Source: JBFWVD01 sp050246915
GTDB taxonomy: Bacteria; Actinomycetota; Acidimicrobiia; Acidimicrobiales; Ilumatobacteraceae
Assembly: GCA_050246915.1 (NCBI GenBank)
Contig: JBFWVD010000013.1
Span: forward strand, 25,327-89,326
Direction of reading: 5' to 3'
Length of the DNA: 64,000 bases
In this document: one piece after another, positions 25,366 through 35,166 of the stretch
Numbering within the stretch: the stretch's first letter is position 1
Layout of the letters: each line of letters opens with the position of its first letter
The notes under the pieces: generated by a model
Told to the model about the DNA's origin: nothing
Database searches by the model: none
The model's input: the letters and a program-made list of their open reading frames with translations, nothing else
Translations under genes and position numbers: made by a program

Positions 25366-25973
25366 GGTGCGGCGAGGCTAGTGGTGGTGCTGGTCCCGCT
25401 CAGCCCGCACGTGCTCGCGTTGTACGCATTGATGCGCTGGGATCCTGCGTTCACCTCTGCGGTGAGGATGGTGTTGATGGCCGGATCTTCGAACGCCTTC
25501 GACACGTCGTAGCCGGCAGCAGCGAGGATCGGCTTCAACTTGGCCATGGCATCGGCATTGCGCTGCAGATCGGCGACCAGTTCAGCCGGAGCGCTTGCCG
25601 CCAGCTCGTTGATGGTGGCGACATAGGCATCGAAGACCGCGGCGGGGTTCTCAGTGGAACGCGGATCGGCGCCCAGCGCGTTGAACGCGTCGGTGGCGGC
25701 CTGGGCTGCTGAGGCGGCCTCGCAATAGCTCCCCGCAACTGCAGTTGACGCGGCGCCTGATCTCGTCGCCGTGTTCATCTCCCCGGTGGCGGCGACGGTG
25801 GTGAGGGCGTCGGGCGGCGAGGCAGAGGCAAGGGTCGTTGCAACGGTGGTTGCGGCATCGGACGACGTCGAGCCCGCATCGGAGGGTCCCGAGCTGCCGC
25901 ACCCGGTCACGGCGAGGGTGAGTGCCACCGCGAAGGCGCAGGTTCGTCTGGATGCTGTGTGTCCGAGGGGCAT
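25362..25973 (-). CDS. Putative lipoprotein of unknown function
   Basis: About 203 residues from ATG 25973 (an earlier ATG at 26003 overlaps the upstream ABC gene). A signal sequence with lipobox LAVTGC is followed by a long Ser/Thr/Ala linker. A helical C-terminal domain (SYCEAASAAQAATDAFNAL; ELVADLQRNADAMAKLKPIL) then ends near STCGLSGTS, with two cysteines that could pair. It is probably surface-attached. It is co-transcribed with aguA by overlap, but no joint function is evident. Two dyads occur at 25734 and 25839. Confidence 0.7.
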   Translation of the reverse strand: MPLGHTASRRTCAFAVALTLAVTGCGSSGPSDAGSTSSDAATTVATTLASASPPDALTTVAATGEMNTATRSGAASTAVAGSYCEAASAAQAATDAFNALGADPRSTENPAAVFDAYVATINELAASAPAELVADLQRNADAMAKLKPILAAAGYDVSKAFEDPAINTILTAEVNAGSQRINAYNASTCGLSGTSTTTSLAAP

Positions 25974-25989
25974 TCGTCGATGTCTCCAG

Positions 25990-27822
25990 TCACGACTCCG
26001 CACCGGAGCCCGTCGTGGCCCTCAACCAGTCGGCATGCAGACGCCGGTAATGACCGGGCGTCGCCAAGAGCGGGGCGTGCGGGCCGCTCTGCACCAGCTT
26101 GCCGCGTTCGAGGACGCAGATCAGGTCGGCCCGCATGGCGGTCGAGAGACGATGGGCGATGGTGATGGTGGTGCGGCCCCTGGTCAGGGCCAACACCGCC
26201 CGGGCCAGGCGGGCTTCGGTGGCGGGGTCGACCGAGCTGGTCGCTTCGTCGAGGACCAGGCATGGTGCTCCCACCAGCTGGGCACGGGCCAGGGCGACGA
26301 GTTGACGCTCGCCGGCCGACAGGCGATCACCGCGTTCGCCGACCGCGGTGGCGATGCCGTCGGGGAATTCCGCCAGCCAGTCGTTCAGACCGAGCTCGTC
26401 GAGGGCTCTCACGGCGTCGTCGACGTTGCTTCCCGGCACAGCACGGCAGATGTTGTCGGCGATGGTGGTATCGAACAAGAACGGCTCTTGCGGCACGAGC
26501 ACGACGGCTCGGCGCAACGAGGCCATCGAAGCGCGCCGCAGATCGACCTCGTCGAACCGGATCGAACCGCTGTCGGGATCGCTCATGCGGGTGATGAGCT
26601 TGGCCAGCGTCGATTTGCCCGAGCCGGTTGCCCCCACGACCGCGGCGGAGCGGCCGGCCGGGAAGACGATGGACACGTTCTCGAGAGCGTTGCGCTCGGG
26701 TGCTCGTTGCCCGCGACGGGCGCGATAGCGGAAGGTGATGTCGTCGACCGAGATGGTGGGCGGCGTCGTCGGGAGGTCGATCGGCTCGTCGGACTCGGCT
26801 ACTTCGGGCTCGATGTCGAGCACCGCGAGGACTCGTCGCAGACCGGCCACTGCGGTCTGGGTCTGATCGAGCACCTCGGTGAACTCGGCAACGGGCTCGA
26901 GGAAGCGGTTGGTGAGGAACATGAACGCCACCAGCGAGCCGGCGCTCACACCCCGGTCGGGTCCCAACCACAGACCCGTCGCCACCACGGCGCTCACTGT
27001 TGCCGCTCCGAACAACTCTCCAACCGGGAACAAGAACGCCGCAGTTATCCCCGCACGATCGGCGCTGCGCCGTCGGATGTCGATGGCGCGATCGGTCTGG
27101 ACCCGCATGCGCGGTCCGAGCCCGTAGGCGCGGATGGTGGGAGCGCCGCTGATGGACTCCGACACCACGGCCAGGTACTCCCCCACCGCGGAACGTTCGG
27201 CGTCATAGGCGCGCACCAGCCGGTGTTGGACGAGACGCATGAGCATCACCACTGGGGCAGCGGTGCTGATGGCCACCAACGCCAGGCGCCAGTCGTACAC
27301 GAACATCGTGATCGCCACGGCGATGATGAGCGCCGAGTTGATGAGCCACGACAGCCCACCCCAACTGAAGAACTGGCTGAGGCGCTCCACGTCGCTGGTG
27401 ACGCGGGCCACCAGCGTGCCTCGCCGATGATCTCCATGATCGGCGATGCTGAGGTCCTGCAGATGCGCGAATGTCGTCGTTCGCAGGGCAGCGAGCGCCT
27501 CCTCACTGGACAGGCCCAAGCGGCGAACCGCAATTCGGGTTGACTGCGTGGTGACGAGCAGTGCGAGCGCGGCAGCGATGGCCAACCAGACGATGCGGTC
27601 CAGCCGAACCGGATCGGTGCGGAGCCCGTGATCGATCGCCTGTTGGAGCAGCACCGGAGTGATCAAGCGACCCGTCGCGCCCAGAGCGGCCAACGAGATG
27701 GTGATGGGTGCTCCCCGTCGCAGCTGTGGCATGTTGGCCCACCCGCGCCGGAGCACGTCGAAGGCCCCCTCGTCGGACCGGTCATCTCCGACCTCGTCGA
27801 TCGTTGGATCGTCGATGCTCAT
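25990..27822 (-). CDS. ABC exporter half-transporter with intact Walker B and atypical signature
   Basis: 610 residues: six membrane helices in about 35-320 and a nucleotide-binding domain after about 360. Walker A is VGATGSGKSTLAK, Walker B LVLDEATSSVD with the catalytic Glu, and the H-loop is IAHRLST. The signature is LSAGERQ instead of LSGGQ. It overlaps its partner gene by 4 bp (27819-27822). Together they look like a heterodimeric multidrug or lipid exporter with one active and one degenerate ATP site. The cargo is unknown. Confidence 0.92.
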   Translation of the reverse strand: MSIDDPTIDEVGDDRSDEGAFDVLRRGWANMPQLRRGAPITISLAALGATGRLITPVLLQQAIDHGLRTDPVRLDRIVWLAIAAALALLVTTQSTRIAVRRLGLSSEEALAALRTTTFAHLQDLSIADHGDHRRGTLVARVTSDVERLSQFFSWGGLSWLINSALIIAVAITMFVYDWRLALVAISTAAPVVMLMRLVQHRLVRAYDAERSAVGEYLAVVSESISGAPTIRAYGLGPRMRVQTDRAIDIRRRSADRAGITAAFLFPVGELFGAATVSAVVATGLWLGPDRGVSAGSLVAFMFLTNRFLEPVAEFTEVLDQTQTAVAGLRRVLAVLDIEPEVAESDEPIDLPTTPPTISVDDITFRYRARRGQRAPERNALENVSIVFPAGRSAAVVGATGSGKSTLAKLITRMSDPDSGSIRFDEVDLRRASMASLRRAVVLVPQEPFLFDTTIADNICRAVPGSNVDDAVRALDELGLNDWLAEFPDGIATAVGERGDRLSAGERQLVALARAQLVGAPCLVLDEATSSVDPATEARLARAVLALTRGRTTITIAHRLSTAMRADLICVLERGKLVQSGPHAPLLATPGHYRRLHADWLRATTGSGAES

Positions 27823-29648
27823 GATGGGACCATCGGGTCGCCGTGTCCGTTGCGCTGGCTGTCGTGCCGACCGTTGTGAGCGTCGAGGTGGCGATCGTGT
27901 TCGTAGGCATCGACGATGGACCGATACCCGCTGTGGCGCTCGAGCAACTCCCGATGGCTGGCATGGTCGACGAGTTCGCCGTGCTCCAGGTACACGACGC
28001 TGTCGGCCATGGCGATGGTCGATGGCCGCGTGGCGACCATCACGATCGTGGTGCCGCTCAACCCGTGCTGCAGTCCATCGAGCAGCTGGGCTTCGGTGCT
28101 CGGATCGAGGCTGCTGGTGGCATCGTCGAGCAGCAGCACGCTCGGCCGTCGAGCCAGCGCCCTGGCCAATGCCAGTCGTTGACGTTGCCCACCCGACAGC
28201 GTCGCCCCGCGCTCACCGACCATGGTTGCGATGCCGCTCGGGAGGTCATCGACGAACGATGCGGCGCGCGCCAGTTCCAGCGCCGACCGGATCGGCTCCG
28301 CACTGGACGAGGGCTGCCCCTCTGGGGTGAGGTTCTCGAGCACCGATCCGGAGAACAGGAACGACTCCTGGAACACCAGCGCATCAGTGCCAGTGCCCGT
28401 GCTGGGGCCGGTGCGCACTTCACCGCTCGATGGCGAGATCAGACCGGCGAGGAGCTCCATCAAGGTGGTCTTGCCCGAGCCGGTGGCCCCGACGACGGCC
28501 ACGATGGAGCCGGCCGGGATGCGCAGCGAGATGTCGTGGACTGCGGGCAGGTCGCGCTCGTAGTGATAGGTGAGACCCGAGGTCTCGATGGCCCACGGCG
28601 CCATGGCCGGACCCCGTGCGGCGATGGTCTCGATGGGATCGGCGATGAGGTCGTCGACACGCTGGCGGCCGGCCAGCGAGCGGGGCATCTCGGCCATCGC
28701 GTAGGCGATCATCCGCAGAGGCCACACGAGCAACGTGTAGAGGCTCACCACCGAGACCACCTCGCCGACCGTGACGGCCTCGGCCTTGACCCGTGCTGCT
28801 CCCAGCACGACGAGGGCGATGTTGACCAGGGCCGGCACGAGATCGAGCACGCTGTCGAACGTCGAACGCAATCGCACTTGCGCTTGCTTGGCATCGCGCA
28901 ATCGACCGGCGGCGTCGCCGAACCGACGTCGTTCGCCGTCCTCGATGCCCATGGCCTTCACGACCGAGATGCCCTCGAGCGATTCGAGGGTGACGGCGGT
29001 GAGCTCAGCGATGCGTTGTTGGATGAGTTGTGATGGTGCATCGACACGCCGCTGATACGCGACGTTCATGACGGCGATCAGCGGCATCAGCGCGACGGCC
29101 GCCGCGCCGAGCACCGGGTCGGTGAACAGCAGCCACAGTGGCGCGACCACCAGCAACACCACGACGCCCAAGCTGTACGGGAGCGGAGCCTGGATGGCGG
29201 CCGCAGCTTCGCAATCGGCTTCTGCTGCGGCGAGCAATCGACCCGATTGCTGGCGACGATGCCATTCGAGGCTCTGGGCATCGATGCGGGCCAGCACGCG
29301 CTGACGCAACGTGGCCTCGACCGCGTGTTGCCATCGACCGGCGTGAGCCCGCCGGGTCACCACGCTGACCGAGCGCCACAGCGCGATGAGCACGACGGTG
29401 CCGAGCACCATCACCCGCTGATCGGTGGGGACGGACTCCCCACGGAAGTACGGCTCGATCAGACGGTCGACCACGCGGCCGAGCGCCCAACTCGACGCGA
29501 TGGTGGCCAGCGCGAACCCGACAGCGCCGAACACCGACCACAAGAACGGGCGCGGATGCATGCGTGCCTGATCGACGACGAGCCGCCAGCCGCGGCGGGC
29601 CAGACCCGGGGCGCGAAGGTCCGCGGCAGATGATGTCGACTCGGGCAC
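27819..29648 (-). CDS. ABC exporter half-transporter with degenerate ATPase site
   Basis: About 609 residues from GTG 29648; the frame runs open to 30527, but that stretch is antisense to the DoxX and membrane-protein genes. Membrane helices fill about 35-320. Walker A is VGATGSGKTT, the signature is a normal LSGGQRQRLALARAL, but Walker B is LLLDDATSSLD (Asp for catalytic Glu) and the H-loop reads VATRPST without His. This complements the partner protein, so the composite site using the partner's Walker motifs is the active one. Confidence 0.9.
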   Translation of the reverse strand: MPESTSSAADLRAPGLARRGWRLVVDQARMHPRPFLWSVFGAVGFALATIASSWALGRVVDRLIEPYFRGESVPTDQRVMVLGTVVLIALWRSVSVVTRRAHAGRWQHAVEATLRQRVLARIDAQSLEWHRRQQSGRLLAAAEADCEAAAAIQAPLPYSLGVVVLLVVAPLWLLFTDPVLGAAAVALMPLIAVMNVAYQRRVDAPSQLIQQRIAELTAVTLESLEGISVVKAMGIEDGERRRFGDAAGRLRDAKQAQVRLRSTFDSVLDLVPALVNIALVVLGAARVKAEAVTVGEVVSVVSLYTLLVWPLRMIAYAMAEMPRSLAGRQRVDDLIADPIETIAARGPAMAPWAIETSGLTYHYERDLPAVHDISLRIPAGSIVAVVGATGSGKTTLMELLAGLISPSSGEVRTGPSTGTGTDALVFQESFLFSGSVLENLTPEGQPSSSAEPIRSALELARAASFVDDLPSGIATMVGERGATLSGGQRQRLALARALARRPSVLLLDDATSSLDPSTEAQLLDGLQHGLSGTTIVMVATRPSTIAMADSVVYLEHGELVDHASHRELLERHSGYRSIVDAYEHDRHLDAHNGRHDSQRNGHGDPMVPS

Positions 29649-29783
29649 ACCCCCATGGTGCCCGGTCCGAGCCGGTCCGCGACGCGAAATGCGATCGTGC
29701 AGTGCGATCGCGAAATACACCGACGGGCACCGGGAGCGCTCTAGGTTGGCCAGCGGGTCACAACACCTGGGAGGCTGTGGACC

Positions 29784-30287
29784 ATGAACAGGGTCGACCA
29801 AATCAACGCTGCGGTGTTCCTGCTCCGGGTGGTGTGCGGCGTCACGCTCGCACTGCACGGGTTGAACAAGGCCAAGAGCCTCGAGGGCACCGCCAAGTGG
29901 TTCGAGTTCCTCGGCATGAAGCCGGGGGCACTCCACGCCCGGATGGCCTCGAGCACAGAGATCGGCTGCGGAGTGCTGATGGCGCTCGGGTTCCTCACAC
30001 CGTTCGCCGGTGCCGGCTTCGTGGCCATCATGTTGGTGGCCGGCTGGACTGCCCATCGCAAGAACGGCTTCTTCATCTTCCGCAAGGGTGAGGGCTGGGA
30101 GTACGTGATGGTGCTCGGCGTCGTGGGTGCCGCCATGGGCGGTATCGGGGCCTGGGAGTGGTCGCTCGATGACGCGTTCGGTTGGTACTACGGCGACTGG
30201 GGCCTCATCATCAGCGCGGTGGGTGGCGTCATCGCTGGCGTCGCCCAACTCGTGGTGTTCTACAAGCCTGCGCCCGACACGCAGTGA
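29784..30287 (+). CDS. DoxX family membrane protein
   Basis: 167 residues with four likely membrane helices. The start FLLRVVCGVTLALHGLNKAK and EIGCGVLMALGFLTPFAGAGF fit DoxX/DoxD-like proteins, found in redox-linked membrane complexes but poorly defined. A GGGAGG ribosome site lies before ATG 29784. A charged segment with four tryptophans (GAWEWSLDDAFGWYYGDWG) precedes the last helix. It overlaps the next gene (GTGA). Confidence 0.85.
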   Translation: MNRVDQINAAVFLLRVVCGVTLALHGLNKAKSLEGTAKWFEFLGMKPGALHARMASSTEIGCGVLMALGFLTPFAGAGFVAIMLVAGWTAHRKNGFFIFRKGEGWEYVMVLGVVGAAMGGIGAWEWSLDDAFGWYYGDWGLIISAVGGVIAGVAQLVVFYKPAPDTQ

Positions 30288-30823
30288 TCGCGGACGAGCG
30301 GGTGATCCTCGAAGAGGCCGACGAACGACGATGGCGGTGGCATCACTTCCTCCTCGGCGCACTCGTGTTGGCCATGGCGGTGATGTGGGTGTACGCGATC
30401 TTCTTCGCACCCAAGGAGAACCGCAACCGTCTCGATGACCGGGCATGGGCCGATCGCAACGAGGCGATATGCAAAGCCTCGCTCGATCAGATCCTGCGCC
30501 TGACGCCGGCGGCGAAGTCCAAGACACCGCAGGACCGGGCCATCGTGCTCGATACTGCGAACGCCCTCGTGGACCGATTGGTGACGGACCTGAAGGCCAA
30601 CGTGCCGACGGGGACCGACAAGGAGCTCAACTACGTGCGGCTCTGGCTCGACGACTACACGAACTACGCCCGGGCCCGTCACGACTATGCCGATGTCCTG
30701 CGGACCGGCAAGGACGCGCAGTTCGCCGTGAAGATGAGCGATGGTGGTCCGATCGACAATCGGATCGACGCGTTCGCGGTGGCCAACTCCATGCCGTCGT
30801 GCAAGGTCCCCGGCGACGTCTGA
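30284..30823 (+). CDS. Single-pass membrane protein of unknown function
   Basis: 179 residues from GTG 30284, overlapping the DoxX stop. A short cytosolic start (ERVILEEADERRWRWHH) precedes one membrane helix (FLLGALVLAMAVMWVYAIFF). A hydrophilic, mostly helical domain with two cysteines follows (EAICKASLDQI and the final SCKVPGDV), which may form a disulfide. Coupled translation suggests it works with the DoxX protein. I do not recognise a family. Confidence 0.65.
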   Translation: MIADERVILEEADERRWRWHHFLLGALVLAMAVMWVYAIFFAPKENRNRLDDRAWADRNEAICKASLDQILRLTPAAKSKTPQDRAIVLDTANALVDRLVTDLKANVPTGTDKELNYVRLWLDDYTNYARARHDYADVLRTGKDAQFAVKMSDGGPIDNRIDAFAVANSMPSCKVPGDV

Positions 30824-30836
30824 GTCGCTCGTCGCG

Positions 30837-31532
30837 TCAGGCGTCGAGCCAGGTGGCGGTCTCGGCGTCGTAGCGGCGCACTGGCCGCGCCGGCGATCCC
30901 ATGCACACGGTGAAGTCGGGTAACACTCCCGTCACCACGCTGCCCGCCCCTACCACCACGTGGCGGCCGATGTCGGCCCCCGGCAGCACGATCGTCCCGT
31001 GTCCCAGCCACGAACCGTCACCGATCCGTACGGCCTTCTCCGGCATCGACTGTTTCGAGATCGGCATCGTCACGTCCTGATAGCCGTGGTTCTGATCGGT
31101 GATGTACACGTGGTGCCCGGTCCACACGTCATCACCGATGTCGATGCTCCAGTGTCCGACGATGCCTGAGCCTCGTCCGATGAGGCAACGGCTCCCGATG
31201 CGTACCACCGTCGGCGTCAACATCGCTTGACCGGGGGTGATGCCGGCGCTGAGGGAGACGTACGGGCCGATCATGGTCGCATCACCGATGGCGATGGCCT
31301 GCTCGTTGTAGATCGAGACCCATGGGAAGGCGATGAGCGAGCCGTGGCCGAAGTGCGCGAACGCCTTGCCCCGACGGGTGTCGGGTCCGATCGCGCCGAC
31401 GAACGCTGCGTGTTCCCACGCCCATTGCAACGGCACGTTGAGGGACCGGACCACTCGCGCGGCGATCGCATCGAGCGCGATGCCCGAACGCAAGCGTCGT
31501 GTTGTCGAGTGTGAGTGCAGCGGCGTGACCAT
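30837..31532 (-). CDS. Hexapeptide-repeat acyltransferase
   Basis: About 231 residues from ATG 31532. The left-handed beta-helix repeats are clear (IAIGDATMIGPYVSLSAG; RIGSRCLIGRGSGIVG; IGDDVWTGHHVYITD; IGDGSWLGHGTIVLPG; IGRHVVVGAGSVV). The end, CMGSPARPVRRYD, is typical of maltose/galactoside O-acetyltransferase-like and WbbJ-type enzymes. It probably acetylates a sugar or glycan; the acceptor is unknown. A dyad lies at 31216-31231. Confidence 0.85.
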   Translation of the reverse strand: MVTPLHSHSTTRRLRSGIALDAIAARVVRSLNVPLQWAWEHAAFVGAIGPDTRRGKAFAHFGHGSLIAFPWVSIYNEQAIAIGDATMIGPYVSLSAGITPGQAMLTPTVVRIGSRCLIGRGSGIVGHWSIDIGDDVWTGHHVYITDQNHGYQDVTMPISKQSMPEKAVRIGDGSWLGHGTIVLPGADIGRHVVVGAGSVVTGVLPDFTVCMGSPARPVRRYDAETATWLDA

Positions 31533-31600
31533 CGTCGCCTGATAGTGAACTGCGCGCGATCTGATGCACAACAATCGGCCGGGCGCGGCAGGATGTCCAC

Positions 31601-33103
31601 ATGGTCGTCACCACCACCAACGGGCCAGTGGCCGGTCTGAGGTTCGAGGGCGGGGAGTCGTTCGCGTCGATCCCGTTCGCAGCACCGCCGGTGGGTCCGT
31701 TGCGGTTCGCTCCGCCCCGTCCACCGAGGGCGTGGACCGACGTCCGTGACTGCTCTGCTCCCGGTCCGTGGGCACCGCAGGCCAAGGGGACGCTCGACAC
31801 CATGTTCAACGGTTCGCCAGCGCCGCAGTCGGAGGACTGCCTGGCGCTCACCGTCACCACGCCGGCCTGTGACGATGCTCGCCGGCAGGTGATGGTCTAC
31901 GTGCACGGCGGGGCATTCGTCACCGGCTCCCCCAATGTGCCGTGGTACCGGGGCAACAGCTTCGCCCGCCGCGGCATCGTGACCGTCAACGTGAGCTACC
32001 GCCTGGGTGCGCTGGGATTCGCCGACCTGGGCACCCTCAGCGAGGACCCCCGTTTCGCCACCACGGGCAACAACGGGTTGCTCGACATCATCGCCGGGCT
32101 CGAATGGGTGCGCGACAACATCGCGGCGTTCGGCGGCGATCCCGAACAGGTGACCATCTTCGGCGAATCGGCCGGCGGATGCGCGGTCATCAGCTTGATG
32201 GCTATGCCGGCAGCGCGGGGGTTGTTCCACCGGGCGATCGCCCAGAGCCCATCGGTCACCCAGATCCGCACCCGTGCCCAGAGCCGCATGTGGGCCGAGC
32301 GCTGGCTCGAGGCCCTTCGCGTCGACGATCCGATCGCCGCGCTGTCGTGCACGGCCGATGAGATCCTCGCCGCGCAGGCGACCGTGCTCGACACCACCGA
32401 CCCGGCACGCTTCGAGGCCTTCTCCCCCACCATCGGAACCCCGCAACTCCCCGTGCACCCGTTGGAGGCGTTCGCCTCGGGGCTCGCTCCCCAGCTGCCG
32501 CTCATCGTGGGCACCAACGCCGACGAGATGCAGCTGTTCGCCGTGCTCGATCCCACCCATCACGCCATCGACAACGACGAACTCATCCGCCGTACCAGCG
32601 CGTATGTCGGTGGGGCGGCGTCGCAGCTGGTGTCGGCGGCGTCCGCCCATTGGCCGACCTTGACCCCTCCGGCCCTGTGGTCCCGGCTCGGAACAGACTG
32701 GACGTTCCGCCGACCTGCTCAGACCGTGGCCGCCGATCATGTCGGGCCCACGTGGGTGTACGAGTTCCATTGGCCGACCCCGGTGTTCGGTGGCCTCCTC
32801 GGCAGTTGCCACGCACTGGAGATCCCGTTCGCGTTCAACACCCTGGACGCCGCTGGCATCGAGCTGTTCACCGGTGCGGGCGAGGAACGACTCCCGCTGG
32901 CCGAGCGCATGAACGGTGCATGGGCGGCGTTCGCCACCAACAGCGATCCGAATCATCCGGGTCTGGTCGACCACTGGCCCCAGTTCGATCGGCAGCGCCG
33001 GAGCACCTATGTGTTCGACACGACCGATCGTCGCGTCGACGATCCCGACGCCCCGGTTCGAACCGCGTGGGACGCAGTCCTCGCCTCGGCGGCTGCGAAG
33101 TGA
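31601..33103 (+). CDS. Type B carboxylesterase
   Basis: 500 residues. It begins VVTTTNGPVAGLRFEGGESF and has the family sequence EDCLALTVTTP, the oxyanion loop VYVHGGAFVTGS, the nucleophile in TIFGESAGGCAVISL, and the histidine region GSCHALEIPFAFN. No signal peptide is seen, so it is likely cytosolic. It hydrolyses esters of unknown kind. It overlaps the following oxidase gene by 4 bp (GTGA), suggesting a common pathway. Confidence 0.92.
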   Translation: MVVTTTNGPVAGLRFEGGESFASIPFAAPPVGPLRFAPPRPPRAWTDVRDCSAPGPWAPQAKGTLDTMFNGSPAPQSEDCLALTVTTPACDDARRQVMVYVHGGAFVTGSPNVPWYRGNSFARRGIVTVNVSYRLGALGFADLGTLSEDPRFATTGNNGLLDIIAGLEWVRDNIAAFGGDPEQVTIFGESAGGCAVISLMAMPAARGLFHRAIAQSPSVTQIRTRAQSRMWAERWLEALRVDDPIAALSCTADEILAAQATVLDTTDPARFEAFSPTIGTPQLPVHPLEAFASGLAPQLPLIVGTNADEMQLFAVLDPTHHAIDNDELIRRTSAYVGGAASQLVSAASAHWPTLTPPALWSRLGTDWTFRRPAQTVAADHVGPTWVYEFHWPTPVFGGLLGSCHALEIPFAFNTLDAAGIELFTGAGEERLPLAERMNGAWAAFATNSDPNHPGLVDHWPQFDRQRRSTYVFDTTDRRVDDPDAPVRTAWDAVLASAAAK

Positions 33104-34503
33104 GCGAGGCCATGGGTCGACCGAGCGATGTCGCCGCTGCGCTGCCGCATCCGTTGTGGGCCGAACCGGGACCCGATGAACATCCCCTGGATTTCGAGCC
33201 GCTCCCCCGCTCGACCTCGACCGATGTGGTCATCGTGGGGGCCGGGTACACCGGGCTGTGGACGGCGCTCGAGATCAACCGTCGCGACCCCAACCGATCG
33301 ATCGTCGTTGTCGACGCCGAGCGCGTGGGGTTCGGTGCTTCCGGCCGCAACGGCGGATGGTGCTCGGGACTCCTGCCGGTCTCGCTGGGGTCGTTGGCCG
33401 GCGCGTGGGGCCGCCAGGGCGCCATCGCCGTGCAGCAGGCGGCCCACGCGGCGGTCACCGAGGTGGGCCGGGCCGCGCACGAGTTCGGTATCGACTGCTC
33501 CTTCGCACACGAGGGCACGTTCGAAGCCATCACCAATCCGGCTCAGGCTCGCCGGGCGGCAGCGTTGGTCGATGAGCGGGAACGGTTCGGGTTCGACGAC
33601 GTTCGTTGGTTGGACCGGGCCACCGCACACGGTGAGATCGCCGTGCCCGGGCTCCTCGGAGCGTTGCGCAACCCGAATTGCGCCGCTGTCGATCCCGGAC
33701 GTCTGGTGCGAGGTCTCGCCGCCGCAGCACGAGCCCGCGGCATCACCATCCACGAATCGACACGAGCAACCTCGTTCGAGGATCGGCGTGTGGTCACCGA
33801 GCACGGGGTGATCGATGCGGGCGCGGTCATCCGTGCCACAGAGGCCTACAGCTGTGAGCTCCCGGGCATGCGCCGCGACCTGTTGCCGATCTACTCGCTC
33901 ATGATCGCCACCGAACCGCTGCCTGCCTCGGTGTGGGAGGAGATCGGATGGCGAACCCGCTTCACCTACAACGACGGGCGTCGCATGTTGATCTACGCGC
34001 AGCGCACGGCAGATGGGCGCATCGCCATCGGAGGACGGGGGGCTCGGTACCGCTTCGGTTCGCGGATCCGTCCGGAGTTCGATCTCGTCGATGAGGTGCA
34101 CCGCGCGCTGGCCGACACGGTCGCGCAGTTGTTCCCGGCGGCGGCAGGCGCTGCTATCACCCATCGCTGGGGCGGCCCGCTGGCTGCGCCGCGTGACTGG
34201 ATGCCATCGGTCGGCTTCGACGCCGAGCAGGGCTACGGGTGGGCCGGAGGGTACGTCGGCGACGGTGTGGCCGTGGCCAACGTGATGGGACGGACGTTGG
34301 CCGATCTGGTGTGCGCGACGCCCAGTGAGCTCACACAGTTGCCTTGGGTCGGTCATCGCTCGCGGCGTTGGGAGGCCGAGCCATTTCGCTATGTCGGCCT
34401 GCGATCGATGTTGTGGCTCGAGCAGTCGATCGACCGCACCGAAGCTGCCCATGGCCACAGCCACGTCCGATCGTGGTTCACCGAGCGGTTCATGGGCCAC
34501 TGA
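33100..34503 (+). CDS. FAD-dependent amine/amino acid oxidase (DAO family)
   Basis: 467 residues from GTG 33100, overlapping the esterase stop. The FAD motif is DVVIVGAGYTGLWTALEI near 47, followed by GFGASGRNGGWCSGLLP, typical of PuuB/YgaF-type oxidases. The C-terminal part has RWGGPLAAPRDWMPSVG and GYVGDGVAVANVMGRTLADL. It probably oxidises a secondary amine or amino-group substrate released by the esterase; that link is inference. A dyad lies at 33667-33682. Confidence 0.88.
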   Translation: MSEAMGRPSDVAAALPHPLWAEPGPDEHPLDFEPLPRSTSTDVVIVGAGYTGLWTALEINRRDPNRSIVVVDAERVGFGASGRNGGWCSGLLPVSLGSLAGAWGRQGAIAVQQAAHAAVTEVGRAAHEFGIDCSFAHEGTFEAITNPAQARRAAALVDERERFGFDDVRWLDRATAHGEIAVPGLLGALRNPNCAAVDPGRLVRGLAAAARARGITIHESTRATSFEDRRVVTEHGVIDAGAVIRATEAYSCELPGMRRDLLPIYSLMIATEPLPASVWEEIGWRTRFTYNDGRRMLIYAQRTADGRIAIGGRGARYRFGSRIRPEFDLVDEVHRALADTVAQLFPAAAGAAITHRWGGPLAAPRDWMPSVGFDAEQGYGWAGGYVGDGVAVANVMGRTLADLVCATPSELTQLPWVGHRSRRWEAEPFRYVGLRSMLWLEQSIDRTEAAHGHSHVRSWFTERFMGH

Positions 34504-34563
34504 CGGCAGCGCCCCGGACACCGTCAATCAAGGTTGACGCGAGTCCGGCCGAGTGGCTGGGAC

Positions 34564-35166
34564 CTATTGTCCGATGAGCGCCGCGGCGCGGCGAAGAGCG
34601 TGCTCGGCCACTTCCATGAGGACCAGCTTCACGCTGTTGCGTTGCCGGGCGTCGCATTGGACGATCGGGATGTCGGGCGACAGATCGAGCGCCTCGCGCA
34701 CTTCTTCGACGGAATGGTTGGCCTGCCCGTTGAAGCAGTTGACCGCCACGATGAACGGCAACTGGCGTTGCTCGAAGTAGTCACATGCCGGGAAACAGTC
34801 GGCCAGCCGTCTCGTGTCGACGAGCACCACGCCGCCGATGGCACCGCGCACCAGCTCGTCCCACATGAAGAAGAACCGGTCCTGCCCGGGAGTTCCGAAC
34901 AGGTACAGCACCAGATCCTCGGCGAGACTGATGCGCCCGAAGTCCAAAGCGACGGTGGTGGTCGTCTTCGACGCCCGCCCGGTCACGTCGTCGACCTGCG
35001 CTGCCACTTGGGTCATGGCAGCTTCGGTTGACAGCGGCGCGATCTCGCTGATGGCTCCGACGAAGGTCGTCTTGCCGGCGCCGAAGCCACCGGCCACGAC
35101 GATCTTGACGGGGATGGGCGGCGGGGTCGCCGCCGCCGGGCGTGAGTCAGAGCGACCGAAGGCCAT
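34564..35166 (-). CDS. cvnD: Conservon GTPase (CvnD)
   Basis: 200 residues. The P-loop is VKIVVAGGFGAGKTTFVGAI, with switch region GTPGQDRFFFMWDELVRGA and the base-recognition region VAVNCFNG. This is the Ras-like small GTPase encoded last in actinobacterial conservons. It overlaps cvnC by 20 bp. In Streptomyces these modules form membrane-associated signalling complexes that affect development; targets here are unknown. Confidence 0.93.
   Translation of the reverse strand: MAFGRSDSRPAAATPPPIPVKIVVAGGFGAGKTTFVGAISEIAPLSTEAAMTQVAAQVDDVTGRASKTTTTVALDFGRISLAEDLVLYLFGTPGQDRFFFMWDELVRGAIGGVVLVDTRRLADCFPACDYFEQRQLPFIVAVNCFNGQANHSVEEVREALDLSPDIPIVQCDARQRNSVKLVLMEVAEHALRRAAALIGQ

Noticed and set aside
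29649..30527. N-terminal extension of the second ABC exporter subunit
   Set aside because: The extension is antisense to the DoxX and following gene and has no transporter similarity; GTG 29648 gives a normal length.
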